A stretch of 64,000 nucleotides of DNA from Nocardioides faecalis. Lineage in GTDB: Bacteria > Actinomycetota > Actinomycetes > Propionibacteriales > Nocardioidaceae. The stretch lies in the NCBI RefSeq assembly GCF_018388425.1, contig NZ_CP074406.1, forward strand, positions 186,001-250,000. The letters are read 5' to 3'. The position numbers and the translations under genes were made by a program. A model generated the notes under the pieces. That model was not told the origin of the DNA and ran no database searches. It saw only the letters and a program-made list of their open reading frames with translations. Positions 44,612 to 52,430 of the stretch are shown here, in pieces. The first letter of the stretch is position 1. The number at the start of each line of letters is the position of its first letter.

Positions 44612-44679
44612 GCAGGAATCCCCGGTCGACCGGGGATTCCTGCGCTTTTGGGGGTTGCAACCCCCCAAAAGCGCAGGAA
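44612..44679 (+). terminator. Two overlapping perfect or near-perfect palindromes after topA
   Basis: Palindrome one (44612-44643) is a perfect 32-base inverted repeat with 14-base arms (GCAGGAATCCCCGG) around TCGA. Palindrome two (44637-44679) has 20- and 21-base arms around a GC centre, with one bulged C. They share the bases TTCCTGC (44637-44643), so the two stems exclude each other. Palindrome one starts 11 bp after the topA stop and is a credible terminator; the second could be a further terminator or an anti-terminator. Confidence 0.75.
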
Positions 44680-44764
44680 GAGCCCGGCCCGTGTGACGCA
44701 TGTGGCACCGGCGCCCGGGGCACCGTTTCCATAACAGGTTCTACAAGCCGTCGTTGAGTACGGC

Positions 44765-47377
44765 GTGACCTCGACCACACGACGCCTCGCGGGCGCGGCC
44801 GCCCTGCTCCTGATCTCCTCCGGCCTGGCCGCCGCGGCCGGTCCGGTCTCCGCCTCGCCGACCCCGGCCGGCCCGGGGGCCGTGCAGGCGGCCGCCCCCG
44901 GTGCGGGCCCGTCGGTCGAGGAGTCCGGCGACGAGGTGGGCGAGCGCGTCGCGGCCAAGCCGAAGAAGAAGTCCACCAAGGCCAAGGCCAAGGCCAAAGC
45001 CAAGGCGAAGTCGAAGAAGACCAAGAAGGCCAAGAAGACCAAGAAGGCCAAGAAGAAGGCGAAGCGGTACCGCTACGACGCCACCATCGTGCGGACCAAG
45101 CACGGCATCCCGCACATCACCGCGAAGGACTACGGCTCGCTCGGCTTCGGCTCCGGCTACGCCGCCGCACAGACCACCGCCTGCACGCTCGCCGACATCG
45201 TGATGACCGCCCGCGGCCAGCGTTCGCGCCACCTCGGCCCCGACGCGCCGTACGACGACGGGGTCAGCGTGTCCGGAACCAACCTGCAGATGGACGCCCT
45301 GGTCACCGACCTGCGCAACCGCAGGGTCGTCCAGGGGCTGCTGGCCGACCCCAAGGCCGGGCCGGGGCCGGCGGTGCGCAAGATGGTGACCGGCTACGCC
45401 GCGGGCGTGAACAAGTACCTGCGCAAGGTCGGCAACGGCAAGCGGCACCCGGACCGGGGGTGCCGCGGGGCGTCGTACCTCAAGGCGGACGTGACCTCGC
45501 TCGACGTCTGGTACGGCATCTACCTGGCCAACATCCTCGCCTCGACCGGGCACTTCCTGAAGCAGATCGTCGGCGCGACGCCGCCCAGTCTCACCGACCC
45601 CGGCCTGCCGGACCTGGCCACCTTCGGCATCGTGCCGCCGAAGCTGCCCAGCGCCGAGGAGCTGCGCGAGGCGCTGGGCCCGCGCAACGCGTTCGGCTCG
45701 AACGCCACCGCGATCGGGCGCAAGGCGTCCTCGACGGGGCGCGGCATGCTGCTGGGCAACCCGCACTTCCCGTGGAACGGTCGCTACCGGTTCAGCCAGC
45801 AGCACCTGACCATCCCCGGCCGGTACGACGTCGCCGGTGCGAGCCTGATCGGCTCGCCGGTGGTCAACATCGGGTGGAACAAGGACGTCGCCTGGTCCCA
45901 CACGGTCTCCACCGCCTACCGGTTCGCGCCGTACGAGTACCGCACCGTCGGCTCGCCGTTCACCTACCTGAGCGCCAACGGGGTGCTCAAGCAGCTGGAG
46001 AAGCGGGTCGTCAAGGTCGTCGTCAAGCGCAAGGACGGCAGCCTCGGCACCGTCACCGAGGACATGTACCGCACGCCGCAGGGCTACGTCATCGACGACC
46101 CGACGACGCTGATGGGATGGACGCCGCTGAGCTTCTTCGCGATCCGTGACGCCAACGGTGAGCAGCTGCGCACCCTCGACACGTTCTTCGACATGGGCCG
46201 GGCGACCTCGGTGCGCGACCTGATCCGGCGCCAGGACGCCGGCGGCGGGATGCCGTGGGTCAACACCATCGCCGCCGACCGGGCCGGCGACGTCGTCTAT
46301 GCGGACCACTCGGTGGTGCCGGCCGTCTCCAACGCGCTGGCCGACCGCTGCATGACCCCGATCGGGCGGATCACCCACGCCCTCGCCGGCCTGCCCGGCC
46401 TGGACGGCACGTTCGCCGATACCTCGTGCAAGTTCGGCACCGACGCCGACGCCGGGCGGCCCGGGGTGCTGGGACCGAAGAACCTGCCCGTCGCCTACCG
46501 CGCCGACTGGGTGATGAACGCCAACGACTCCTACTGGCTGCCCAACCCCGCACAGCGGCTGACCGGCTTCGCCCGGATCATCGGTTGTGAGTCGTGCGAG
46601 CGCACGATGCGCACCCGGATGGTCAACCAGTACGTGTTGGACCGGCTCCGGGTCGGGAAGGTGACCCCGGCGTCGCTGCGCGGCACCCAGCACCAGAACC
46701 GGGTGCGTGCTGCTGAGGTGATGCGGGCCGGTGGTGATCTCGACAAGGTCTGCCAGGCGGCCAAGGGCGGTGCCTACTGCACCGCGCTGGCGCGGTGGGA
46801 CGGCCGCTCCGATACCACCAGCCGCGGCTATCACATCTTCGAGGAGTTCGTGACCCGCATCCCCGACGGCCTGCTCACCGCGGGCATCTGGAAGGTGCCC
46901 TTCAACGCAGCGGACCCGCAGCACACCCCGCGCGACCTGGACGAGACGAACCGCGACGTGATCGGTGCGATGGCCGAGGCGATCGCCTACCTCAAGCAGC
47001 GCGGCATCGCCCCCGACGCGACCTGGGGCTCGCTGCAGGTCGCCGGGGACCGCGGCGCGCCGCCGATCCCCCTCGGCGGAGGTGACGGCGACCTCGCCGG
47101 CAACGCCAACGCGCTGGACAGCGACGGTGCGCGGACCAACCTGGGCCGGCTGCGGCCGGTCGGCTTCGGCTCCTCCCACATCCAGGCCATCGCCTTCGGC
47201 GCCAAGGGACGGGTCAACGCCCGCACGATCTTGACCTACGGACAGTCCGAGGACCCGGCCTCGCCGTGGTCGAGCGACCAGACCCGGCTCTTCGGAGCCA
47301 AGAAGTGGGTCACCTTCCCCTGGACCGCCAAGGAGATCCGCAGGCAGAAGGTGAGCTCGCTGCGGGTGCGGCGCTGA
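44765..47377 (+). CDS. Secreted penicillin-acylase/AHL-acylase-type Ntn hydrolase
   Basis: 870 residues from GTG 44765. Signal peptide (1-30), Ala/Pro-rich stretch, then an extreme Lys/Ala block (residues 65-100) before the alpha subunit (RYDATIVRTKHGIPHITAKDYGSLGFGSGYAAAQ). The precursor should cut between Gly311 and Ser312 (AFGSNATAIG), exposing Ser312 as the N-terminal nucleophile; GNPHFPWNGRYRF follows as in PvdQ-type acylases. Beta-chain NDSYWLPNP and QHQNR are present. Family members hydrolyse amides of long or aromatic acyl groups, including quorum signals; the substrate here is unknown. Lies 85 bp after the palindromes and 43 bp before tmk. Confidence 0.85.
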   Translation: MTSTTRRLAGAAALLLISSGLAAAAGPVSASPTPAGPGAVQAAAPGAGPSVEESGDEVGERVAAKPKKKSTKAKAKAKAKAKSKKTKKAKKTKKAKKKAKRYRYDATIVRTKHGIPHITAKDYGSLGFGSGYAAAQTTACTLADIVMTARGQRSRHLGPDAPYDDGVSVSGTNLQMDALVTDLRNRRVVQGLLADPKAGPGPAVRKMVTGYAAGVNKYLRKVGNGKRHPDRGCRGASYLKADVTSLDVWYGIYLANILASTGHFLKQIVGATPPSLTDPGLPDLATFGIVPPKLPSAEELREALGPRNAFGSNATAIGRKASSTGRGMLLGNPHFPWNGRYRFSQQHLTIPGRYDVAGASLIGSPVVNIGWNKDVAWSHTVSTAYRFAPYEYRTVGSPFTYLSANGVLKQLEKRVVKVVVKRKDGSLGTVTEDMYRTPQGYVIDDPTTLMGWTPLSFFAIRDANGEQLRTLDTFFDMGRATSVRDLIRRQDAGGGMPWVNTIAADRAGDVVYADHSVVPAVSNALADRCMTPIGRITHALAGLPGLDGTFADTSCKFGTDADAGRPGVLGPKNLPVAYRADWVMNANDSYWLPNPAQRLTGFARIIGCESCERTMRTRMVNQYVLDRLRVGKVTPASLRGTQHQNRVRAAEVMRAGGDLDKVCQAAKGGAYCTALARWDGRSDTTSRGYHIFEEFVTRIPDGLLTAGIWKVPFNAADPQHTPRDLDETNRDVIGAMAEAIAYLKQRGIAPDATWGSLQVAGDRGAPPIPLGGGDGDLAGNANALDSDGARTNLGRLRPVGFGSSHIQAIAFGAKGRVNARTILTYGQSEDPASPWSSDQTRLFGAKKWVTFPWTAKEIRRQKVSSLRVRR

Positions 47378-47420
47378 CCCACTGGCGCGTGCCGTCGGGG
47401 CCGTCTCGTAGGTTCGGGGG

Positions 47421-48119
47421 GTGACCCGCTACCCCGGCCGCTACGCCAGCACCGGCGTCTTCGTCTGCTTCGAGGGCGGCGAGGGGGGCGGCAAGTCCAC
47501 CCAGTCGCAGCTGCTGGCCGAGCACCTGCGCGCCCAGGGGTACGACGTCCTCCTCACCCGCGAGCCCGGCGGCACCACCGTCGGCGCCGAGCTGCGCCGC
47601 ATCGTGCTCAGCCCGGAGACCGGTGCGCTGGGCGACAAGACCGAGTTCCTGCTCTACGCCGCCGACAAGGCCGAGCACGTCGAGACCGTCGTCGCCCCCG
47701 CGCTGGAGGCCGGCCAGGTGGTCATCACCGACCGGTACGTCGACTCCACGCTGGCCTACCAGGGCGCCGGCCGGGCCCTGGACCCGGCGGAGATCGAGGA
47801 GGTCTCGCGCTGGGCCACCGGCGACCTGCGTCCGCACCTGACGGTGCTGCTCGACCTGGAGCCCGCCGCCGGGCTGGGCCGCTTCGAGGGCCGCGACCGG
47901 ATCGAGGGCGAGTCGCTGGAGTTCCACCAGCGGGTGCGCGCCTCGTTCCTCGCCCTGGCCGAGCGCGACGGTGAGCACTACCTGGTCCTCGACGCCCGCC
48001 GCCCGATCGCCGAGCTCGCCGCCGCCGTCGCGGCCCGGGTCGCGCCGCTGCTGGGCCAGGCGGTGCGCCGCCCCGCCGCGCAGGCCCCGCTGCAGGCGCC
48101 GTTGCAGGACGCGCCGTGA
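47421..48119 (+). CDS. tmk: Thymidylate kinase
   Basis: 232 residues. Phosphorylates dTMP to dTDP. P-loop FEGGEGGGKSTQSQ (residues 17-30), TREPGGTTVGAELR, catalytic DRYVDSTLAYQGAGR, and the lid segment EGRDRIEGESLEF. A C-terminal Pro/Ala/Gln tail (about 212-232) extends past the usual end. GTG 47421. Stop overlaps holB (GTGA), the standard tmk-holB arrangement. Confidence 0.95.
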   Translation: MTRYPGRYASTGVFVCFEGGEGGGKSTQSQLLAEHLRAQGYDVLLTREPGGTTVGAELRRIVLSPETGALGDKTEFLLYAADKAEHVETVVAPALEAGQVVITDRYVDSTLAYQGAGRALDPAEIEEVSRWATGDLRPHLTVLLDLEPAAGLGRFEGRDRIEGESLEFHQRVRASFLALAERDGEHYLVLDARRPIAELAAAVAARVAPLLGQAVRRPAAQAPLQAPLQDAP

Positions 48120-49267
48120 GCGTCTGGGACAGCCTGGTCGGCCAACGGCCCACCATCACCGCGCTGAGCCGGGCGGTCGCCGGTGACGGCATGACCCACG
48201 CCTGGCTGTTCACGGGCCCGCCGGGCTCGGGTCGCTCGAACGCCGCGATCGCGTTCGCCGCTGCCCTGCAGTGCTCCGACGGCGGCCTCGGTCCCGGCTG
48301 CCCCGATGCCTGCCACGCCTGCCACACCGTGCTCGCCGGCTCGCACGCCGACGTCGCGGTGATCCGCACCCAGAAGCTCTCCATCGGTGTCGACGAGGTC
48401 CGCGACCTGGTCCGCCGCGCCTCGCTCAGCCCGATGGGCGATCGCTGGCAGGTGCTCATCGTCGAGGACGCCGACCGGCTCACCGAGCAGGCCTGCAATG
48501 CGCTGCTCAAGGCGATCGAGGAGCCCAACGGCCGCACCCTGTGGATGCTGTGCGCCCCGACCGTCGAGGACGTGCTGCCCACCATCCGCTCGCGGTGCCG
48601 GCTGGTCACCCTGTCCACCCCGACCACCGCCGAGGTCGCGGAGTTCCTGGTCGCCAAGGGCGTGGGGCCCTCCCTGGCGACGTACGCCGCCCGGGCCAGC
48701 CAGGGCCACATCGGCCGGGCCCGCGCGCTGGCCTTCGACGAGGCGGTGCGCACCCGGCGCCAGGAGGTCGTCGCGCTCCCCGCCCGGCTGACCAACCTCG
48801 GGCGTTGCATGGACGCCGCCACCCGGCTGGCGAGCACCGCGAAGGAGGAGGCGGACGCCATCACCGCCGAGCTCGACGCGAAGGAGAAGGCCGACCTCGA
48901 CGCGTCGTACGGCGTGGTGGAGCGCGGTCGCCGACCCCGGGAGTACGGGCCCGCGCTCGCCGCCCTGGAGAAGGCACAGCGCACCCGCGCCAAGCGCCGC
49001 CACCTCGACGTGGTGGACCGCGGCCTGACCGACCTGGTCTCGGTCTACCGCGACGCGATCGCGGTGGCCACCGGTGCGCCCGGCGCGTTGGTCAACGAGG
49101 AGATCCGCGACCAGGTGCAGAAGCTGGTGGACACCTCGACCCCGGAGCTGAACCTGCGCCGGATCGGGGCGATCTTCGCGGCCCGTGAGCAGATGCTGGA
49201 GTTCAACGTCCCGGTCGCCTTGGCACTGGAGTCGATGATGGTGTCCTTGAAGATCCCGCAAGGCTAG
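48116..49267 (+). CDS. holB: DNA polymerase III delta' subunit
   Basis: 383 residues from GTG 48116. Clamp-loader subunit of the replicase. Walker-A-like GPPGSGRSNAA has Arg in place of the P-loop Lys, as expected for a non-ATP-binding delta'. Four cysteines in CSDGGLGPGCPDACHACH form the zinc module, followed by VDEVRDLVRRASLSP, VEDADRLTEQACNALLK, and SRCRLVTL (sensor 1 region). A long C-terminal extension (about 230-383) matches actinobacterial homologues. Confidence 0.92.
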   Translation: MSVWDSLVGQRPTITALSRAVAGDGMTHAWLFTGPPGSGRSNAAIAFAAALQCSDGGLGPGCPDACHACHTVLAGSHADVAVIRTQKLSIGVDEVRDLVRRASLSPMGDRWQVLIVEDADRLTEQACNALLKAIEEPNGRTLWMLCAPTVEDVLPTIRSRCRLVTLSTPTTAEVAEFLVAKGVGPSLATYAARASQGHIGRARALAFDEAVRTRRQEVVALPARLTNLGRCMDAATRLASTAKEEADAITAELDAKEKADLDASYGVVERGRRPREYGPALAALEKAQRTRAKRRHLDVVDRGLTDLVSVYRDAIAVATGAPGALVNEEIRDQVQKLVDTSTPELNLRRIGAIFAAREQMLEFNVPVALALESMMVSLKIPQG

Positions 49268-49277
49268 GAGCAGGCGC

Positions 49278-50828
49278 GTGAAGAAGTCGGTCGTGGCGCT
49301 GGTGCTGATCGCCGCCCTGGTCCTGGCCGGTGCCGCCGGCGTCGTGGCGCTGGTGATCGCCGGCGACGGTTCCGGCCCGAGTGCCGGGGACGGTGCCACG
49401 CAGCAGCGGCACACCCCCCGCCCGCCCGGCGAGGGCAAGAGCCTGCAGAAGATCTACGACCAGAAGGTCGGCTGGCGCGCCTGTGGCAAGAACCAGTGCG
49501 GCACCCTGGTCGTGCCGATCGACTACGAGGCGCCCGAGGACGGCACGATCCAGATCGCGCTGGAGCGCCACCGCGCCACCGGAAAGAAGATCGGCTCGTT
49601 GGTGGTCAACCCGGGCGGACCCGGCGCGCCCGGCACCGAGACCGTCCGCGACGCCGAGTCGTACTTCGCCGCGGAGCTGCTGAAGTCGTTCGACATCGTC
49701 GGCTTCGACCCGCGCGGCACCGGCGCCTCGGCGCCCGTCGACTGCCTCGACGACGCCGACCTGGACGCGCAGATCGCCGCCGACCCCGACCCGGACACGC
49801 CCCAGGAGGTCGCCGAGGGGGAGCGCTACTCCGAGGAGTTCTGGCAGGGCTGCCAGCAGCGCAGCGGCAAGGTCGCGGCCCACGTCTCCACGGTCGAGGC
49901 GGCCCGCGACATGGACGTGCTGCGCCAGGCGCTGGGCGAGGACAAGCTGGACTACCTCGGCTTCTCCTACGGCACCCGGCTGGGGGCGACGTACGCCGAG
50001 CTCTATCCCGAGAAGGTCGGCCGGATGGTGCTCGACGGCGCCATCGACCCCAGTTTGTCCTCCCGTGACGGTGCGCTCAGCCAGGCCGCCGGGTTCGAGA
50101 CGGCGCTGCGCTCCTACCTCGCCGCCTGCGTGAAGGCAGGCGACTGCTTCCTCGGCAACAACGTCGAGGAGGGCCTGGCGAGGATCAAGGGGCTGCTCGA
50201 GGACATCGACGCCAAGCCGCTGGAGACCGCCGACCCCGAGGGCCGCAAGCTGACCTCGGGGCTGGCGTTCTACGGCCTGATCACGCCGCTGTACAACGAG
50301 GGGAACTGGCCGATCCTCGACGAGGCGCTGCGCAAAGGGCTGGCCGGCGACGGCAGCGTGCTGCTCTACCTGGCCGACTTCTACGGCTCGCGCGAGGACG
50401 GTCGCTACACCGACAACAGCCTCGAGGCGATCTCCGTGATCAACTGCCTCGACGACCCGTGGGCGGTCACCGCCGACGAGGTGCCGGAGAACTTCGCCGA
50501 CTTCGAGAAGGCCTCGCCCACCTTCGGCCGACTGTTCGCCTGGGGCCTGACCGCCTGCGCGGACATCCCGTTCACCGCCACCGACTCGCCCGACCTGGAG
50601 ATCGACGGCTCCGGTGCACCGCCGATCCTGGTCATCGGCACCACCCGCGACCCCGCCACGCCGTACGAGGAGGCGGTGGCGCTGGCCAACCAGCTCGAGA
50701 CCGGCCTCCTGCTGACCCGCGACGGCGACGGCCACACGGGCTACAACAAGGGCAACAAGTGCATCGACGACGTCGTGCACCGCTACCTCGTCGACGGCGT
50801 GGTGCCGCAGGACGGCAAGCGCTGCTGA
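49278..50828 (+). CDS. Secreted alpha/beta-hydrolase peptidase (SlpE / tripeptidyl-aminopeptidase-like)
   Basis: 516 residues from GTG 49278, GGAG seven bases upstream. N-terminal signal or anchor (residues 4-29) without lipobox Cys. Domain: VPIDYEAPEDGTI, oxyanion VNPGGPGAPGT, FDPRGTGAS, nucleophile Ser230 in LGFSYGTRLG, Asp in IGTTRDPATPY, His in DGDGHTGYNKG, with the C-terminal TAP-like domain. Such enzymes remove tripeptides or amino acids from peptides outside the cell. Four to six cysteines suggest disulfides. It follows holB by 10 bp. Confidence 0.87.
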   Translation: MKKSVVALVLIAALVLAGAAGVVALVIAGDGSGPSAGDGATQQRHTPRPPGEGKSLQKIYDQKVGWRACGKNQCGTLVVPIDYEAPEDGTIQIALERHRATGKKIGSLVVNPGGPGAPGTETVRDAESYFAAELLKSFDIVGFDPRGTGASAPVDCLDDADLDAQIAADPDPDTPQEVAEGERYSEEFWQGCQQRSGKVAAHVSTVEAARDMDVLRQALGEDKLDYLGFSYGTRLGATYAELYPEKVGRMVLDGAIDPSLSSRDGALSQAAGFETALRSYLAACVKAGDCFLGNNVEEGLARIKGLLEDIDAKPLETADPEGRKLTSGLAFYGLITPLYNEGNWPILDEALRKGLAGDGSVLLYLADFYGSREDGRYTDNSLEAISVINCLDDPWAVTADEVPENFADFEKASPTFGRLFAWGLTACADIPFTATDSPDLEIDGSGAPPILVIGTTRDPATPYEEAVALANQLETGLLLTRDGDGHTGYNKGNKCIDDVVHRYLVDGVVPQDGKRC

Positions 50829-50834
50829 GCCGGC

Positions 50835-51758
50835 TCAGAGCGGTTCGATGACCGCCCGGATCCGGGCGGTCGCGAGCTCGATCATCAGCTGCGTGGCCGG
50901 TGACAGGCTGGCGCCGGCGCGGTGCACGATGGCCAGGGTGTCGTAGAGCCGCGGCTCCAGCGAGACCCAGCCGGCCTCGGGCGCCAGCCGCGGGATCAGC
51001 TGCTGGGCCACGCCCCGGTTGACCACCGAGTCGGCGAGCCCGCGGCCGACGAGCTCGACGGCGGTCTCGACGTCCTCGACCTCGATCCGGGTGCCGGGGT
51101 TGTAGCCGGCCTCGTGCAGCATCCGGCGCAGCTTGACCCGGGCGGAGTCGTGGTCGCGCCAGGTCGTCTCGGCCATCACCAGCCGCGCGGAGGCGAGCCG
51201 GCCGGCGGTGATCGGGCTGGCGAGCCGAGAGCGGTCGCTGGAGATGTAGACCAGCTCGTCGCGGGCGATGGGGGTGATGGCCATGCCCTCGCTGCTCACC
51301 CCACCGACGGCGATCATCGCCGCCTCGAGGTGGCCGCGGCGCAGGTTCTCCTGCACGTCACGGGAGTGCTGGCCGACGAGCTCGACCCGCACGCCGGGAT
51401 GGCGCTCGAGGACGTCGGCGACCAGCCCGGCGCCGCCGTACAACCGGGCGACGCCGAACATGCCGAACCGGATCGTCCCGGTCTCCAGCGAGCGGACCCC
51501 GGCCACCGCCCGCTCGGTCTCCTGCACCGCAGCGAGCACGGCCTCCGCATGGGGGCGCAGCGTCTCCGCCGCGGCGGTCGGTACGACGCCCCGGCCGACC
51601 CGGAGGAACAGCTGCACGTCGAGGTGGCGCTCCAGCAGCCGGATCTGCTCGGAGACCGACGGCTGGGCGTAGCCGAGCTCATCGGCGGCTCGGGTCAGCG
51701 ACTGGTGCTCGTAGGTTGCCAGGAAGCAGGTCAGCTGGTGCAGTGAGAGGACGCGCAC
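50835..51758 (-). CDS. LysR-family transcriptional regulator
   Basis: 307 residues from GTG 51758, ribosome-binding site GGAGGG four bases upstream. Winged helix-turn-helix (residues 3-62; HQLTCFLATYEHQSLTRAADELGYAQPSVSEQIRLLE), hinge, and a periplasmic-binding-protein-like effector domain (about 90-300). Converges on the peptidase gene with a 6-bp gap. A clean LysR-type inverted repeat lies 23 bp upstream at 51781-51799; the divergent gene is the small zinc-ribbon protein. Effector unknown. Confidence 0.9.
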   Translation of the reverse strand: MRVLSLHQLTCFLATYEHQSLTRAADELGYAQPSVSEQIRLLERHLDVQLFLRVGRGVVPTAAAETLRPHAEAVLAAVQETERAVAGVRSLETGTIRFGMFGVARLYGGAGLVADVLERHPGVRVELVGQHSRDVQENLRRGHLEAAMIAVGGVSSEGMAITPIARDELVYISSDRSRLASPITAGRLASARLVMAETTWRDHDSARVKLRRMLHEAGYNPGTRIEVEDVETAVELVGRGLADSVVNRGVAQQLIPRLAPEAGWVSLEPRLYDTLAIVHRAGASLSPATQLMIELATARIRAVIEPL

Positions 51759-51780
51759 GGCTCCCTCCGATCCCTCCGGT

Positions 51781-51799
51781 CCATAGGTTTTGCCTATGG
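51781..51799. promoter_or_regulatory. LysR-type operator
   Basis: Arms CCATAGG and CCTATGG with a 5-base spacer (TTTTG), an interrupted dyad of the LysR T-N11-A kind, in the divergent gap between the LysR gene and the 53-residue gene. AT-rich for this genome. Probable autoregulatory site. Confidence 0.7.
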
Positions 51800-51910
51800 G
51801 AAGTGCAGCAATCTGAGCCTACCCCTAGACGCGCGGAGGCCCCAGGATGGAACTGCCGCCGGTGCCAGGTCCTCACCGGCGGTCCGCCGAGCGCCCCGAG
51901 AGGAACCCCG

Positions 51911-52072
51911 ATGTTCGTCCACCGCTGCACCTCCTGCGAACGCCGCGAGCTGATCTTCGCCGACCAGCTGCACGGCCTGGAGGCGCACGCGGACGGCTTC
52001 CGGGTCCACCTCACGTGCTGGTGCGGCGCGCAGCAGACGGCCGTCGTCACCCGCGACGTCGCGGTCGTCTGA
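51911..52072 (+). CDS. Small CxxC zinc-ribbon protein
   Basis: 53 residues from ATG 51911 with GAGAGG eight bases upstream. CTSCERR near the N-terminus and CWCGAQ near the C-terminus give a Cys4 zinc-ribbon-like arrangement; FADQLHGLEAHADGFRVHL lies between. No named family recognised. Divergent from the LysR gene and just upstream of a tRNA gene. Short enough to be missed by gene callers, but the ribosome-binding site, codon use and Cys pairs support it. Confidence 0.6.
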   Translation: MFVHRCTSCERRELIFADQLHGLEAHADGFRVHLTCWCGAQQTAVVTRDVAVV

Positions 52073-52177
52073 CCTCGAGGGCGACCGCACCTCCGTCGGG
52101 CTCCCCCACGGAGCCGGGGCGATTCGCTCCCGGCTCACGCCCGCCGGTATGCTTCCGCGGTCGCCCTCGGGCGGCAC

Positions 52178-52253
52178 GCCGCCTTAGCTCAGTCGGTAGA
52201 GCGAATCACTCGTAATGATTAGGTCGTCGGTTCGATTCCGACAGGCGGCTCCA
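52178..52253 (+). tRNA. tRNA-Thr (anticodon CGU)
   Basis: Cloverleaf readable by eye: acceptor GCCGCCT/AGGCGGC, D arm GCTC/GAGC, anticodon stem AATCA/TGATT with loop CTCGTAA, T arm GTCGG/CCGAC with TTCGATT, and an encoded CCA (52251-52253). Reads ACG codons. Confidence 0.97.
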
Positions 52254-52257
52254 CAAA

Positions 52258-52294
52258 ACAGCCCCTCGCCCGCACGCCGCGGGAGAGGGGCTGT
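52258..52294 (+). terminator. Terminator hairpin of the tRNA gene
   Basis: Arms ACAGCCCCTC and GAGGGGCTGT (10 bp), with an inner CCCGC/GCGGG stem, four bases after the tRNA CCA. The following 136 bp up to the permease gene hold a CCGGAC/GTCCGG pair but no recognised riboswitch. Confidence 0.8.
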
Positions 52295-52430
52295 CCTGCT
52301 TCACTGACAATGCGGAGCGATCCGGACCGCACCCCCTTGCCGGATCACCCTGTCCGGGACCTAGGCTTCGGGCGCTTCATCGCCCGCGGCCGATCTGGGC
52401 CCGGGCACCCACCAGCAGCAGGAGGCGGCG

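Noticed and set aside
44612-44679. Possible insertion-sequence ends in the topA palindromes
   Set aside because: No transposase gene or target-site duplication; the arms are palindromes, not terminal repeats of an element.
41788-45051. A 1087-codon open frame antisense to topA and the acylase
   Set aside because: The plus strand carries topA and acylase catalytic motifs; the antisense product is low-complexity Val/Gly/Arg/His sequence.
52178-52253. Attachment site at the tRNA-Thr gene
   Set aside because: No integrase and no direct repeat of the tRNA 3' end were seen downstream.
52295-52430. Riboswitch before the uracil/xanthine permease
   Set aside because: Only a weak CCGGAC/GTCCGG pairing is visible; no purine- or PyrR-type consensus.
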